Positions 19,632 through 29,817 are shown, counted from the first letter of the stretch. The stretch is DNA of 64,000 bases from Flavobacterium luteolum (GCF_027111275.1 NZ_CP114286.1:3644501-3708500); one strand, 5' to 3'. Notes: generated by a model from the letters alone, not told the origin. Numbers and translations are program-made.

Positions 19632-20099
19632 TTACGATTTTTTCTTATTGCCGTTTTTGAATACTACTTTTTCTACAACAGATGGTTTTCCGTTTCCTTT
19701 TGGGAATGATTTCTTTTTAGGTTTTCCAGCTGAAGAACCTGACTTTGATGAACTTTGATCACCTCTGTATTTTTCTGAATCTTTTGGAGCAGCTTTAAAT
19801 TCTGGTCTTTCTTTAGAAGTTTCCTTCTTCGGAATTTCAGCTTTATGTTTTGCTAAAACATCATTCGGATTTTTAGGATTTTCTCTCGTTCCTCTCAAAT
19901 GAATAACCAATCCGTTTAAAAAGTTTCTTAAAACCTGATCACCACATTCCATATAGTTTGGATGATCTTCGGCTCTAAAAAAAGCTCCTAATTCTGATTT
20001 TGAAATTCTAAAATCTACCAATTCTAAAATTTCAACTATTTGGTCATCACGGAGCATCAAAGCCACGCGAAGTTTTTTAAGTATATCGTTGTTTGTCAT
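19632..20099 (-). CDS. DUF1456 (YehS-like) protein
   Basis: 155 residues from the ATG at 20099 (MTNNDILKKLRVALMLRDD). One DUF1456 unit is visible (residues 1-70, including IVEILELVDF and SELGAFFR), whereas E. coli YehS carries two. The rest is a Lys/Ser/Pro-rich low-complexity tail that is probably disordered and basic, perhaps binding nucleic acid. An upstream in-frame start at 20138 adds a non-conserved stretch. The cellular role of the family is not established. Confidence 0.8.
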   Translation of the reverse strand: MTNNDILKKLRVALMLRDDQIVEILELVDFRISKSELGAFFRAEDHPNYMECGDQVLRNFLNGLVIHLRGTRENPKNPNDVLAKHKAEIPKKETSKERPEFKAAPKDSEKYRGDQSSSKSGSSAGKPKKKSFPKGNGKPSVVEKVVFKNGNKKKS

Positions 20100-20196
20100 A
20101 ATTTTTGTTTCAGGTTTTTTTTCTGTTTCAAGTTTCAAGTTTTCAATCTGAAACTAAAACTCCTAATTTATTTTACAAAGGTAGTTTTTAAAATGA

Positions 20197-21231
20197 TTAA
20201 AATCTAGAATTGAAATCATTTAAAGTTGCAACCAATTTATCCAAATCTTCTTTTAAATGATTTGCTGTAACTACAATTCGATTTAGCGGTTCGGCTTCTT
20301 TGGTGTATCTAAAACTAGCTATAATGATTTTTTCCTGTTTTAGTTTTTCAACTAATTCATTCGATAAAAGATAAATTAAAGGATAGTTTTTATCAAATAG
20401 AATAGTACTGTTTTTAGTTAAAATCGTATCGATATAACTCAAATTGTCTTTCAATTTTTGATGTTGCGTTTTATAAATTTCTTTAGCATCAAAAAGCGTT
20501 TGTACAAAAGCGGGATTCATTCCGGCAGCACTTGTAAAAGTTTCAATTTCTTTTATTGATTCTATGAATTCAGAATCAGATGCAATCACTCCGCCTGTTA
20601 AGCCGAAAGCTTTTCCGAGAGATGAAACCAATATTTTTCTTTTAATCGGAAAGTCAATTGAGGAATAAATTCCAGAACCATTTTCGCCGACAATTCCTAA
20701 TGAATGCGATTCATCAATAACTAAAGTAATTTCCTTTTCCTTAGAAATTTCTTTTATAAAAGTTAGATCGATTGGTTTTGTTTCAAAAGAAGGAACACCG
20801 TCAGTTAGAATCGTTATTTTCTCAGATTTTAAATCTAATAAACGGTCATTCAGTTTTTTATTTATAAAAACAGGATCACTATTTTCAATTTGAATAGCGG
20901 AATGAATTTCATTTAAATGATAAAAACAATCGGTTTGCTCTTTCAATTTTTCTAAAACAAGTTTTCCAGCCAGCATTCCCGAAGAAACTGTAACGGTGCT
21001 TTCTGAGCCAATATGAGATGCTAAAAAGCTTTCGCCCGCATCATAAGCCGTTAATTGAATATTCGCAGTTCTAGAACTTCCGTAAGTAGTTCCCCATTTT
21101 AAAATGTTCTGAACGGCTAAATCCTGAAATGCCGTATTTGTTGGAAGACCCAAATAGGCAGTTCCGCCAAAATACAAATAATGTTCTTGGTCAATTTCGA
21201 TTACTCGATCTGGAAATTTTTCGACTTTCAT
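20197..21231 (-). CDS. PLP-dependent aminotransferase / oxoamine synthase-like
   Basis: 344 residues, fold-type I. The PLP lysine is K207 in VSSLGKAFGLTGG, and D173 with VIDESHSLG contacts the pyridine ring, the pattern of the alpha-oxoamine synthase group (BioF/Kbl-like). The N-terminal YLGLPTN and GTTYGSSRTAN fit that group too. The gene starts one base after the dipeptide epimerase gene ends, so both are co-transcribed and may act on the same amino-acid or peptide pathway. The substrate is unknown. Confidence 0.8.
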   Translation of the reverse strand: MKVEKFPDRVIEIDQEHYLYFGGTAYLGLPTNTAFQDLAVQNILKWGTTYGSSRTANIQLTAYDAGESFLASHIGSESTVTVSSGMLAGKLVLEKLKEQTDCFYHLNEIHSAIQIENSDPVFINKKLNDRLLDLKSEKITILTDGVPSFETKPIDLTFIKEISKEKEITLVIDESHSLGIVGENGSGIYSSIDFPIKRKILVSSLGKAFGLTGGVIASDSEFIESIKEIETFTSAAGMNPAFVQTLFDAKEIYKTQHQKLKDNLSYIDTILTKNSTILFDKNYPLIYLLSNELVEKLKQEKIIIASFRYTKEAEPLNRIVVTANHLKEDLDKLVATLNDFNSRF

Positions 21232-21232
21232 T

Positions 21233-22243
21233 TTATAAAAGTGTAACTCCCGTTCCGTTTAAATCAGAATAACTTACAACACCATCTTTTATAGTAACAC
21301 CTGTTGCAATATCTTCTGCTAAAAGTAACGCACCGTCCATATCTACATAATCCAATTGAGGAAGCAAATGCGCAATAGCAGAAATCCCAACAGTAGATTC
21401 TGTCATACAGCCAACCATTGTTCGTAAACCAAGTTTTTTAGCTTCTTCAATCATGCGTTTTCCAGGTGTTAAACCACCGCATTTTACCAGTTTTACATTC
21501 ACACCATGAAAATGATTGAAACATTTAGCTACATCTTCTTCAATAATACAACTTTCGTCAGCAATTACTGGAAGAGCAGAATGTTTAAAAACCTCTTTAT
21601 GTCCTTCCCAATTATCAGCTTTCATAGGCTGTTCTAGAAATTCAACACCTAATTTTTTTAGTTCAATCGAATTATTTATGGTTTCTTCAACTGTCCATCC
21701 GCAATTGGCATCAATCCTAAAAATGGCATTGGTATGTTTTCGAAGCGCTTTTACAATTTCAATATCTTCTTTGGTTCCCAATTTAATTTTATAAATAGGC
21801 CATGGAAGTTCCTGCATTTTAGAAACCATTTTATCAATAGAAGCAATTCCGATAGTGTAATCCGTCATTGGATTTTTTTCGGTTGTGTAGTTCCATAATT
21901 CGTAAAGCTTTTTGCCTTTTTTGCGAGCATACAAATCATTATAAGCTAAATCTAAGGCGCATAAAGCAAACATATCATCTTTTAAATAGGGATGAATTTT
22001 TGCCCAAAATACTTCTGGAGTTTCATTTTCAGTATTTTCAATAATGCTTCTGATTTTTTCTAAATCCTGCATCATCATTGGCACAGTTGTATTGTAATAC
22101 GGATTTGAAGTTGCTTCTCCAAAACCCGAAAAGCCATCGCTTTGCAATTCAACAATTAACGAGGGCTGAAAATCTATGGATTCTCTCGAAATGGTAAAAG
22201 TGTGCTTTAGTTTGAGATTGTATTCTCTTAAAATTAGTTTCAT
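21233..22243 (-). CDS. Dipeptide epimerase (enolase superfamily)
   Basis: 336 residues of the muconate-lactonizing subgroup. Catalytic pieces are clear: KIK (K152, K154) and K254 in KLVKCGG as the two acid/base lysines, metal ligands D178 (RIDANCGW), E204 (EQP) and D229 (ADES), and MDGALLLAED near the end, as in L-Ala-D/L-Glu epimerases. It likely inverts a residue in short dipeptides from cell-wall turnover, but the specificity is inferred. It pairs with the PLP enzyme downstream. Confidence 0.85.
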   Translation of the reverse strand: MKLILREYNLKLKHTFTISRESIDFQPSLIVELQSDGFSGFGEATSNPYYNTTVPMMMQDLEKIRSIIENTENETPEVFWAKIHPYLKDDMFALCALDLAYNDLYARKKGKKLYELWNYTTEKNPMTDYTIGIASIDKMVSKMQELPWPIYKIKLGTKEDIEIVKALRKHTNAIFRIDANCGWTVEETINNSIELKKLGVEFLEQPMKADNWEGHKEVFKHSALPVIADESCIIEEDVAKCFNHFHGVNVKLVKCGGLTPGKRMIEEAKKLGLRTMVGCMTESTVGISAIAHLLPQLDYVDMDGALLLAEDIATGVTIKDGVVSYSDLNGTGVTLL

Positions 22244-22276
22244 TGGTATGCGATGTTTTTTTTATGTTTTTTTCAA

Positions 22277-23077
22277 TTAATAGCCAAGCCAGAGTATTGC
22301 TTCTGTAAAATGATCACGCCAAAGCTTTTCATTATGTTCTCCGCCTTTTACAATCTTGGTTTTATCGAGATGAAGACAATAACAGCGTTTGGTATCTAGT
22401 AAACGTTTCATTTTAGTTAAATCTTTTTCCATGTCGTCACTTTCTTTATCGCCGCACAGAAAATAGATTTTAGTTTTAATTTTAGATTGCTTTTCTGTGA
22501 ACGTATAAATCTCAGGTGAAAACCAGAATGAAGGCGAAAAGACACCCGCTTTTCCAAAAATTTCAGGGTATTTTAAAGCTCCGTAATAAGAAACTAGTCC
22601 GCCAAGTGAGCTTCCGAAAAGAATTGTGTTTTTGGCTTTTGTTTTGGTTCTGTAATTTTTATCGATATACGGTTTTAAGGTTTTTACGATAAATTCGAGA
22701 TAATTATCGGCATTTCCTCCACCATATTTTTCATTTTTGAAAGGAGTAAGCTCTTCGATTCGTTTTTCATTTCCATGCTCAATTCCTACAACAATGACGG
22801 GAGCTTTTAGGCTGTCCAATTTTTCGTCTACATTCCATTCACCAGAATAAGAAGTTTTGGCATCAAACAGATTTTGAGCGTCGTGCATGTAAATAACGCT
22901 GTATTTTTTCTGAATGTCTTTGGAATAATTTTCTGGAAGATAAATCCAAATTTTTTTTGAGGTATTTAGTTGAGGCGCTTCAATTGTAAATGTAGATACA
23001 TTTTTTGAAGCAGTGCTTTGTGCCTTGCCAATAAAAGTAAATAGAAGTAAAATTGCCAAGAAAATCCTCTTCATCAT
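22277..23077 (-). CDS. Exported alpha/beta hydrolase, esterase family
   Basis: 266 residues with a Sec signal ending near GKAQS. The fold is that of the Fes/esterase D group: YSVIYMHDAQNLFD, then the nucleophile elbow FGSSLGG (catalytic Ser), an acidic residue in FLCGDKESDD, and a histidine in GGEHNEKLWRDH. Such enzymes cleave siderophore or carbohydrate esters in the periplasm. The start may be either of two adjacent ATG codons (23077 or 23074). Confidence 0.82.
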   Translation of the reverse strand: MMKRIFLAILLLFTFIGKAQSTASKNVSTFTIEAPQLNTSKKIWIYLPENYSKDIQKKYSVIYMHDAQNLFDAKTSYSGEWNVDEKLDSLKAPVIVVGIEHGNEKRIEELTPFKNEKYGGGNADNYLEFIVKTLKPYIDKNYRTKTKAKNTILFGSSLGGLVSYYGALKYPEIFGKAGVFSPSFWFSPEIYTFTEKQSKIKTKIYFLCGDKESDDMEKDLTKMKRLLDTKRCYCLHLDKTKIVKGGEHNEKLWRDHFTEAILWLGY

Positions 23078-23131
23078 CCTTGTTTTGTATTTTTATTTAA
23101 AAGCAATATTTTAGCTAAAAATAATAAATTG

Positions 23132-23533
23132 ATGAATACAGAAGCAGAAAAAAGAAGTTTACTTTTAGAAATGATTACCCTCGCCACTGTAGATGGACAT
23201 TTGCACAAACGTGAGCTTGAATTTTTAAGAATTGTAGCTTTGGAATTGAATATTAGCGAAGAAGAATTTCAAGATTTATTTCATCAGGAAACAAAACCAT
23301 TGCCAATACCATCCGAAATGCAGCGTATCAATCAGTTTTATAGATTGGCTTTATTAATGCATTGTGATGGCGTTTTGCACGAAAGAGAATTTCATGCTAT
23401 TCAACAGATAGCTATCGGAATGGGACTGAATCTTTCTGCAGTAAAACGTGTTTTAGAAATGATGAAAAAAACACCAAATACAGTAATTAACCCAATTGTG
23501 CTGTTGGAAATTTTTCACGAACAACACAATTAG
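23132..23533 (+). CDS. TerB-like domain protein
   Basis: About 133 residues, all helical, with the two-fold TerB pattern: TLATVDGHLHKRELEFL and ALLMHCDGVLHEREFHAI, each an acidic helix pair that may bind metal. Proteins of this type are linked to stress responses and membrane events, but the role here is unknown. The ATG at 23132 is preferred over a TTG one codon upstream. It is transcribed divergently from the esterase. Confidence 0.75.
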   Translation: MNTEAEKRSLLLEMITLATVDGHLHKRELEFLRIVALELNISEEEFQDLFHQETKPLPIPSEMQRINQFYRLALLMHCDGVLHEREFHAIQQIAIGMGLNLSAVKRVLEMMKKTPNTVINPIVLLEIFHEQHN

Positions 23534-23568
23534 GTTAAAACCTTTTTAGTTTATTATTTGTTTCGGAT

Positions 23569-25740
23569 TTATTTTTTAGAAGGTTGAAATTTTGGATGTC
23601 CAGTATACGCATAAGCAAAACTGATTAAGTTGCTGTCTTTTTCTATAACTTTTGTTGCGCTGTCACCCATTCCATGTCCAGATTCAAAGTCGGCTAAAAA
23701 GAAGATTGGATTGCTGGAGGTGTTTGCATTTTGAAGTGAAGCTGCAAATTTTGCAGGTTGCCATGCAATTACACGAGGATCATTCATTCCCGCTGTTATT
23801 AATGTTGCCGGATAGGCAGTTCCCTTTTTAATATGATGAAACGAATCCATTTCTAAGAGCGCCTTGAACTCTGTTTTGTCTTTTATAGTTCCAAATTCAG
23901 GAATATTACCAGGACCATTTGGGGCTAATTCTGAACGAATAGTATTAAATTCTCCTACTTCTGGAATGGCAGCGGCAAACAAGTCTGGTCGCTCCGTAAT
24001 GGCTCGTCCAATTAATATACCGCCAGCACTTGCGCTCCAAATGGCAATTCTTTTAGGAGAAGAATATTTCTCTTTAATGAGATATTCAGTAACCGCAATT
24101 AAATCTTTCCATGTATTGGGTTTGGTTGTTTTAAAACCTGCTTTATGCCAAGCTTCGCCCAATTCTCCGCCACCTCTAACGTGAGCAACAACATATATGC
24201 CACCATAAGTGCAGTAAGGCAATGCAAATCCAGTACTAAAACGTGGTTCAAGAGAGATTCCGTAAGCACCATATCCAACCATAAGAATTGGATTGTCGCC
24301 ATTTAGCTTAATGTTTTTGTTATAAATGATAGAAACAGGAACTTTAACACCATCATAAGAGGGAACCATAATTTCTTTAGAGACTAAATCTTTAAATTCA
24401 GGATATTCAATAGGTTTTGATAATGGCTGAAAAGTAAATGTATTTGATGCTGGATTGTATAAATAACGTTTTTGAGGAGAAGTCCAGCCTGAAAGCGTCA
24501 TCCAAATTTCGCTTTTATTTTCGCTTATAGCCAAAAAAGAAACTGAACCTGCTTGCAGAGGTAATTTTAATTCAATCGGATCTGTTTTTCCTTTCGCTAA
24601 GAAAAATACTTTTGCCTGCACTCCGTTTTCGGTAATTGAATAATATAAGCCATCCTTTGTAAGTTTGAAATCGGTAATACTTCCATTTTTAGGTTCGGGT
24701 ATAACCGTTTTTGCTTTTTCTATATCTGGGTTTGAAATAGGAACTTTTATTATTTTATAGTTAGAAGCATTTTTATAAGTCAAATAATAAATAAACTCTT
24801 TGTCGACAAGATAATCGGTCACTTCATCTTTTTTATCTACCAGATTGGTCCATCTTACAGGTTTAAAATTATCTTTTAAATCAGTGTCGTATAACTTAAT
24901 TCGATTATCAACTGTAACAACCATTCCGTAATTTTTATTAGAATTTTTGTGATATAGATTTAATGGAAATTCTTCTGCACCTATATTAAGTTCAGGATTG
25001 GTGGCATTGGATAAAAATTCGACATCTTTGTTTGGATCTTCTCCCAATTTATGATAATAAACTTTGGAATTTAGTAATCTATTTGGATCTGTAACATCAG
25101 AAGAATTTAATCGCCCGTATGTAAATGAATTTCCGTCTGGCATCCATGAAGGATAACTGAACCAGCATCTGTCAAATACTTCAGGATAAACTTTTCCGTC
25201 GCTGTTTATAATAAGCAATTCGGCACTTTCAGAACCGCTTGGCGCAATTTCTATCGCTACTTTATCTCCTTTTTCATTGGGAGTTATAGAACTTATATTG
25301 TAGTTTACTCCAGCTGCTTTTTTATAAGTTTCCGGATCAAAAAGTAGTTTCTCGATTCCTTTATAACCAATTCTCTGGTACAGTTTTCCATTTTCTTCGT
25401 TAGCATTTCGTTTTAGATAGAAATAATGGTCATTCTCAGTAATTTGTAATTCAGAGATTGTACTTTCTTTTCTTGCGTCAAGCTCTTTGAGTTTCTTTTG
25501 AAGATTTTGCCGTTCTGGAATTTCGTTTAATTTTTGCCGAGTATAATCTGTATTCGCTTTCATCCAAGCGACAACATTCGGGTCATTTAAATTTTCTAAA
25601 TACTGATAGCCATCTTCTATCTTTTCTCCAAAATATTCGTCTGTGACAATTTTTTCTGGCGCGGGCTGTGGTTTATTTTGCCCAAAAAACGATACTACTG
25701 AGCTGAGTGCCACAGTAGTGCAAAGTAATTTCGTATTCAT
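23569..25740 (-). CDS. Prolyl oligopeptidase (S9A)
   Basis: 723 residues with a Sec signal (VVSFFGQ). The N-terminal beta-propeller covers roughly residues 80-430 and the alpha/beta hydrolase the rest. The catalytic Ser sits in WSASAGGILIG, Asp in TAGMNDPRV and His in ESGHGMGD. RGGGELGEAWH is the conserved loop before the nucleophile. It cleaves short proline-containing peptides, here probably in the periplasm. It seems to be a single gene. Confidence 0.93.
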   Translation of the reverse strand: MNTKLLCTTVALSSVVSFFGQNKPQPAPEKIVTDEYFGEKIEDGYQYLENLNDPNVVAWMKANTDYTRQKLNEIPERQNLQKKLKELDARKESTISELQITENDHYFYLKRNANEENGKLYQRIGYKGIEKLLFDPETYKKAAGVNYNISSITPNEKGDKVAIEIAPSGSESAELLIINSDGKVYPEVFDRCWFSYPSWMPDGNSFTYGRLNSSDVTDPNRLLNSKVYYHKLGEDPNKDVEFLSNATNPELNIGAEEFPLNLYHKNSNKNYGMVVTVDNRIKLYDTDLKDNFKPVRWTNLVDKKDEVTDYLVDKEFIYYLTYKNASNYKIIKVPISNPDIEKAKTVIPEPKNGSITDFKLTKDGLYYSITENGVQAKVFFLAKGKTDPIELKLPLQAGSVSFLAISENKSEIWMTLSGWTSPQKRYLYNPASNTFTFQPLSKPIEYPEFKDLVSKEIMVPSYDGVKVPVSIIYNKNIKLNGDNPILMVGYGAYGISLEPRFSTGFALPYCTYGGIYVVAHVRGGGELGEAWHKAGFKTTKPNTWKDLIAVTEYLIKEKYSSPKRIAIWSASAGGILIGRAITERPDLFAAAIPEVGEFNTIRSELAPNGPGNIPEFGTIKDKTEFKALLEMDSFHHIKKGTAYPATLITAGMNDPRVIAWQPAKFAASLQNANTSSNPIFFLADFESGHGMGDSATKVIEKDSNLISFAYAYTGHPKFQPSKK

Positions 25741-25846
25741 AATCTGTCTAGTTTAAAAGAAAGGCTGAATTTCCAGATAGATTATGGACAGGTAAAGTTA
25801 TGAAATTGTTTTAATTAATTGATATATAGTTAATTATATTTTTTAT

Positions 25847-27838
25847 TTATGGTAATTGCTCTTGTAGTTTTTTAATTTCGTCACGAAGTTTAGCCGCTTG
25901 CAAGAAGTCTAATTCTTTAGCTGCTTTTTCCATCGTTTTGCGTTTTTCACGAATCATTTTTTCTAATTCAGCTTTAGATAGATAAGCTGTTTCTGGTTCA
26001 GCTGCAACAGGAATCGGATGTCCTAATTCATATTCAACCAAAGGATTTTTAGTGAAAGCACTTTCGATTTTTTTGTTTAAAGCTTGAGGAACAATATTAT
26101 TTTCTACGTTGAAATTAATTTGTTTTGTTCTTCTGTAATTGGTTTCATCGATTGTTTTCTGCATACTTGCCGTAATTTTATCAGCATACATAATGGCTTT
26201 ACCATTTAAGTTTCTCGCCGCACGTCCGATGGTTTGTGTTAATGAACGATAATTTCTCAAGAAACCTTCTTTATCAGCATCTAAAATAGCAACAAGCGAA
26301 ACTTCTGGCAAGTCTAAACCTTCACGAAGTAAGTTAACTCCAATTAAGACATCAAAAAGACCTTTTCGTAAATCCTGCATAATTTCGATACGCTCTAAAG
26401 TATCTACTTCAGAATGTATGTATCGGCATCGAATGTTCATTTTAGTTAAATATTTAGCCAATTCTTCGGCCATTCTTTTGGTCAAAGTTGTCACAAGAAC
26501 CCTTTCATCCAATTCACAGCGAACTTGGATTTCCTCAATCAAATCATCAATCTGATTTAAGCTTGGGCGCACTTCAATAACAGGATCTAATAATCCTGTA
26601 GGGCGAATAATCTGTTCGACGTAAATACCATCCGATTTTTGTAGTTCATAATCAGCTGGTGTTGCAGAAACATATATGACCTGATTTTGCAAGGCTTCAA
26701 ACTCTTCAAATTTCAGAGGTCTGTTGTCCATTGCGGCAGGCAATCTAAAACCGTATTCTACAAGGTTTTCTTTGCGGCTTCGGTCGCCTCCATACATTGC
26801 ATGAACTTGAGAAACGGTTACGTGACTTTCATCAATAATCATTAAATAATCGCTCGGAAAATAATCTAATAAACAGAAAGGTCGCGTTCCTGCTTCACGT
26901 CCGTCAAGGTAGCGTGAGTAATTTTCAATTCCAGAGCAATAACCCAATTCGCGAATCATTTCCAGATCAAAATTGGTTCTTTCTTCCAAACGTTTCGCTT
27001 CCAGATGTTTTCCGATTTCTTTAAAATAATCAACCTGTTTCACCAAATCTTGCTGGATCTGCCAAATTGCGCCTTGTAAAACTTCTGGAGAAGTCACAAA
27101 CATGTTGGCAGGATAAATGGTTAATCTTTGAAATTTCTCTATAACCTGAGATGTTTTTGCATCAAAAGATTCAATCTCTTCAATTTCGTCTCCAAAGAAA
27201 TGAATTCGATACGCATCGTCTGCATAACTTGGATAGACTTCAACTGTATCTCCTTTAATTCTGAAAGTTCCAGGATTAAAATCGGCTTCTGTTCTAGCGT
27301 ATAAACTCTGAACTAAACTGTGTAATAATTTAGTTCTTGAAATAACCTGATCTCGTTTAATTTCAATAACGTTTTTCTGAAATTCAACTGGGTTTCCAAT
27401 ACCATACAAACAAGAAACTGAAGCTACAACCAAAACATCGCGGCGACCAGAAAGAAGGGAAGAAGTAGTGCTCAAACGCATCTTTTCCAACTCTTCATTG
27501 ATTGATAAATCTTTTTCAATGAAAACTCCAGTTACAGGCATAAAAGCTTCTGGCTGATAATAGTCGTAGTACGAAACGAAATATTCAACAGCATTATTTG
27601 GGAAAAATTGTTTGAACTCAGAGTATAATTGAGCGGCCAAAGTTTTATTGTGTGCCAGAACCAAAGTAGGTCTTTGCACTTCCTGAATTACGTTGGCAAC
27701 GGTAAACGTTTTTCCCGAACCCGTAACTCCTAATAAAGTTTGGTATTTATCTCCGTCGACCACGCCCTGTGCCAATTTTTGTATGGCTTGAGGCTGATCT
27801 CCTTTTGGACTATATTCTGAGGAAACTTGAAATTTCAT
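25847..27838 (-). CDS. uvrB: Excinuclease ABC subunit B
   Basis: 663 residues. It is the damage-verifying helicase of nucleotide excision repair, loaded by UvrA and recruiting UvrC. Walker A is GVTGSGKT (37-44), the beta-hairpin region includes YYDYYQPEAFMP, the DEAD-type box is IIDESH, and motif VI is IGRAARN. The C-terminal UVR domain (residues 625-660, KELDFLQAAKLRDEI) contacts UvrC. It is full length. Confidence 0.97.
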   Translation of the reverse strand: MKFQVSSEYSPKGDQPQAIQKLAQGVVDGDKYQTLLGVTGSGKTFTVANVIQEVQRPTLVLAHNKTLAAQLYSEFKQFFPNNAVEYFVSYYDYYQPEAFMPVTGVFIEKDLSINEELEKMRLSTTSSLLSGRRDVLVVASVSCLYGIGNPVEFQKNVIEIKRDQVISRTKLLHSLVQSLYARTEADFNPGTFRIKGDTVEVYPSYADDAYRIHFFGDEIEEIESFDAKTSQVIEKFQRLTIYPANMFVTSPEVLQGAIWQIQQDLVKQVDYFKEIGKHLEAKRLEERTNFDLEMIRELGYCSGIENYSRYLDGREAGTRPFCLLDYFPSDYLMIIDESHVTVSQVHAMYGGDRSRKENLVEYGFRLPAAMDNRPLKFEEFEALQNQVIYVSATPADYELQKSDGIYVEQIIRPTGLLDPVIEVRPSLNQIDDLIEEIQVRCELDERVLVTTLTKRMAEELAKYLTKMNIRCRYIHSEVDTLERIEIMQDLRKGLFDVLIGVNLLREGLDLPEVSLVAILDADKEGFLRNYRSLTQTIGRAARNLNGKAIMYADKITASMQKTIDETNYRRTKQINFNVENNIVPQALNKKIESAFTKNPLVEYELGHPIPVAAEPETAYLSKAELEKMIREKRKTMEKAAKELDFLQAAKLRDEIKKLQEQLP

Positions 27839-27885
27839 TTGAGTATACTGAAAATTTGGTTTTGTAAAGATACGAAGTTTGAATT

Positions 27886-28827
27886 CTAATCTAAAAAATT
27901 AATGATCGCATCATTTACCGCTTTTGGCTGATCTATGGTTAAAAAATGTCCTGCATCTTTTACCGTTTTTGTTTTACAATTGACAAGATGTTTTTTTGCA
28001 CGATCTAAACTTTCTTCGGAATTAATAACGTCTTTATCTCCGATTAAAACTAAAACCGGATTTTGAATAGATTCTAATTCTTTATCTGAAAAAGGCATCA
28101 TTTTAAGCATGCTGGAATTTGATTTCGCATATTTATTAGCCAAATAGAATTGTCTTTTATAAATTACGCTAATGTTTTCTGGATGAGTTGAAAAAGTGTT
28201 TAATGTTTTACTGAATTTCTTTTCGCTTGGAAAAAGTTTTAGCATTAATGCTGAAGTCGTTTTTCGAGGTTTATCAAGAAATTTGAAAGTCTGAGCTGGA
28301 CTTAATAAAACAATTTTATCAATCGAATTTGATTTTTGAGTGGCTAATAATGTTGTAATCCAGCCGCCTCGTGAAGCGCCAATGATATCAAATTTCTTTA
28401 ATTTGTAATAGCTGAAAACTTCATTGTAAAAAACAACAATATTATCGGACGAAAGTGGTTTTACAGTTAAGTTGGATTTATTGGGTTCCATTATAAAATC
28501 GATGGCGTAAATGCGATGATTTTTGGCCAAAGTTTTAATGTTAGGATACCACATGGTCGAACTGGCATCCATCCCGTGAAGTAAAACAAGATCTTTTCCG
28601 TTTTTTGGTCCAGCTATAATTACATGTGCGGTTCCAAAACTAGTTTTTACATCTTCTTCGGTATACGGAATATTCCAAAGTTTTAAAGCTTTATCATAAG
28701 CGGTTTGATATTTTACCTCTTCAGTTCTAGTTTTAAAAACATAATCGTCAAATTTTGCCTTTTTGGACGAAGAACAGCTTGTGACTAAAAAGAGCATAAC
28801 TGCCAATCGGAAATATAGTTTCAACAT
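27886..28827 (-). CDS. Alpha/beta hydrolase lipoprotein
   Basis: 313 residues from the ATG at 28827, which gives a lipoprotein signal (LAVMLFLVTSCSSSKK). The alpha/beta hydrolase fold is clear: LLHGMDASS (oxyanion), nucleophile elbow GASRGGW, acid in VLIGDKDVIN, and His in DAGHFLTIDQP. The substrate is unknown. A TTG start 15 nt upstream is possible but weak. Confidence 0.85.
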   Translation of the reverse strand: MLKLYFRLAVMLFLVTSCSSSKKAKFDDYVFKTRTEEVKYQTAYDKALKLWNIPYTEEDVKTSFGTAHVIIAGPKNGKDLVLLHGMDASSTMWYPNIKTLAKNHRIYAIDFIMEPNKSNLTVKPLSSDNIVVFYNEVFSYYKLKKFDIIGASRGGWITTLLATQKSNSIDKIVLLSPAQTFKFLDKPRKTTSALMLKLFPSEKKFSKTLNTFSTHPENISVIYKRQFYLANKYAKSNSSMLKMMPFSDKELESIQNPVLVLIGDKDVINSEESLDRAKKHLVNCKTKTVKDAGHFLTIDQPKAVNDAIINFLD

Positions 28828-28912
28828 AGTAATAAAATTCAATTTTCAGCTTAAAGTTACGAGTAGAGCTAGCGAAAAGTGTATCAGAATTTTATTTTAA
28901 AATATCATAATT

Positions 28913-29149
28913 TTAAGATTTATCGTTTTTGGAAGTCAGATAATAAATCTGTACAAACGCCAAAATAGCGTTGGGAATTATTACGGGCCAAAGCCATTGG
29001 TTAAAATCTCTATAGTCGTTTAAAAAGATGCCATAAATGACAAAACAGATACAGCCAAACATATTAATAAATCGGATTGCTCGGAGATTTTTCAGCAAAA
29101 AACCTCCAACAATAAATACAGATGCGAGATAACCAATATATTCTGCCAT
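28913..29149 (-). CDS. YgjV/SemiSWEET-like small membrane protein
   Basis: 78 residues with three hydrophobic helices (YIGYLASVFIVGGFLL, FINMFGCICFVIYGIFL, VIIPNAILAFVQIYYL), the three-helix unit of the YgjV/SemiSWEET type. The Asn in the third helix, where MtN3-type transporters place a conserved residue, fits. Transport of a small solute is inferred only from the fold. Confidence 0.6.
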   Translation of the reverse strand: MAEYIGYLASVFIVGGFLLKNLRAIRFINMFGCICFVIYGIFLNDYRDFNQWLWPVIIPNAILAFVQIYYLTSKNDKS

Positions 29150-29245
29150 AATCTTGATTTTAAATAGTTTACAATAAATGTAGCAAAAGCTAATTATAAA
29201 ATCAAGGTTTTGTTTTGGAAATGAGTTATTTAAGTAGAAAAAAGA

Positions 29246-29548
29246 TTATAGTTTTTTTGGATTACGACTTGTGTGACGAATTCTCAAAATATGAATCTCA
29301 TTGAAAGTTATTTTATAAGATATTCGATAACTATAAATTTCATATGCGCGATAACTTCCATTGTTTGGAATTTTCATTTCATCCAATTCGTAAATTTCCC
29401 AATTTGTTTTTAAAATTGTTACAGAATTATAAATAGTATCAATTACTTTGTTTGGGATATTTTTACTTTTAGATTCTTTAAATATATGAAAGTATATTTT
29501 TTCAAGCTGAATTTTAGCGGCTTTAGACCAAATTATTTCTTTTTCCAT
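29246..29548 (-). CDS. RelE/ParE-family toxin
   Basis: 100 residues with the ParE/RelE pattern: IIWSKAAKIQLEKIYFHI at the start, then RAYEIYSYRISYKI and IHILRIRHTSRNP at the end. It overlaps the upstream antitoxin gene by 16 bp, the standard antitoxin-first arrangement. The target, ribosome or gyrase, cannot be decided from sequence. Confidence 0.85.
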   Translation of the reverse strand: MEKEIIWSKAAKIQLEKIYFHIFKESKSKNIPNKVIDTIYNSVTILKTNWEIYELDEMKIPNNGSYRAYEIYSYRISYKITFNEIHILRIRHTSRNPKKL

Positions 29549-29760
29549 TGTTCAATTTGATCCTTCATTTCATTATGAGAATAGAAATTACCACTTTGAA
29601 TATCTTCTTCAGCAACTTTTAAATCTTCATTATATCTTTCAGAATAATTGACAGGAGTTTTACGACTATCTAAAATTGTTTTTAAAGCAGATAAAAACTG
29701 ATCGTCATCAATTTTTTCAATTTCAGAAATTAAAATATTTTTAAGTTCAAGAGTGTTCAT
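29533..29760 (-). CDS. Antitoxin of the RelE/ParE pair
   Basis: 75 residues, acidic and helical (LISEIEKIDDDQFLSALKTIL), ending with a polar tail (HNEMKDQIEQWKKK) that would wrap the toxin. It resembles the small helical antitoxins that accompany RelE/ParE toxins in Bacteroidota. Its identity rests chiefly on position and the 16-bp overlap with the toxin. Confidence 0.75.
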   Translation of the reverse strand: MNTLELKNILISEIEKIDDDQFLSALKTILDSRKTPVNYSERYNEDLKVAEEDIQSGNFYSHNEMKDQIEQWKKK

Positions 29761-29817
29761 AATTACTTAATTTTATCGAAGTTACAAAACAAAATCATAC
29801 GATTGGTTTTGAAAACC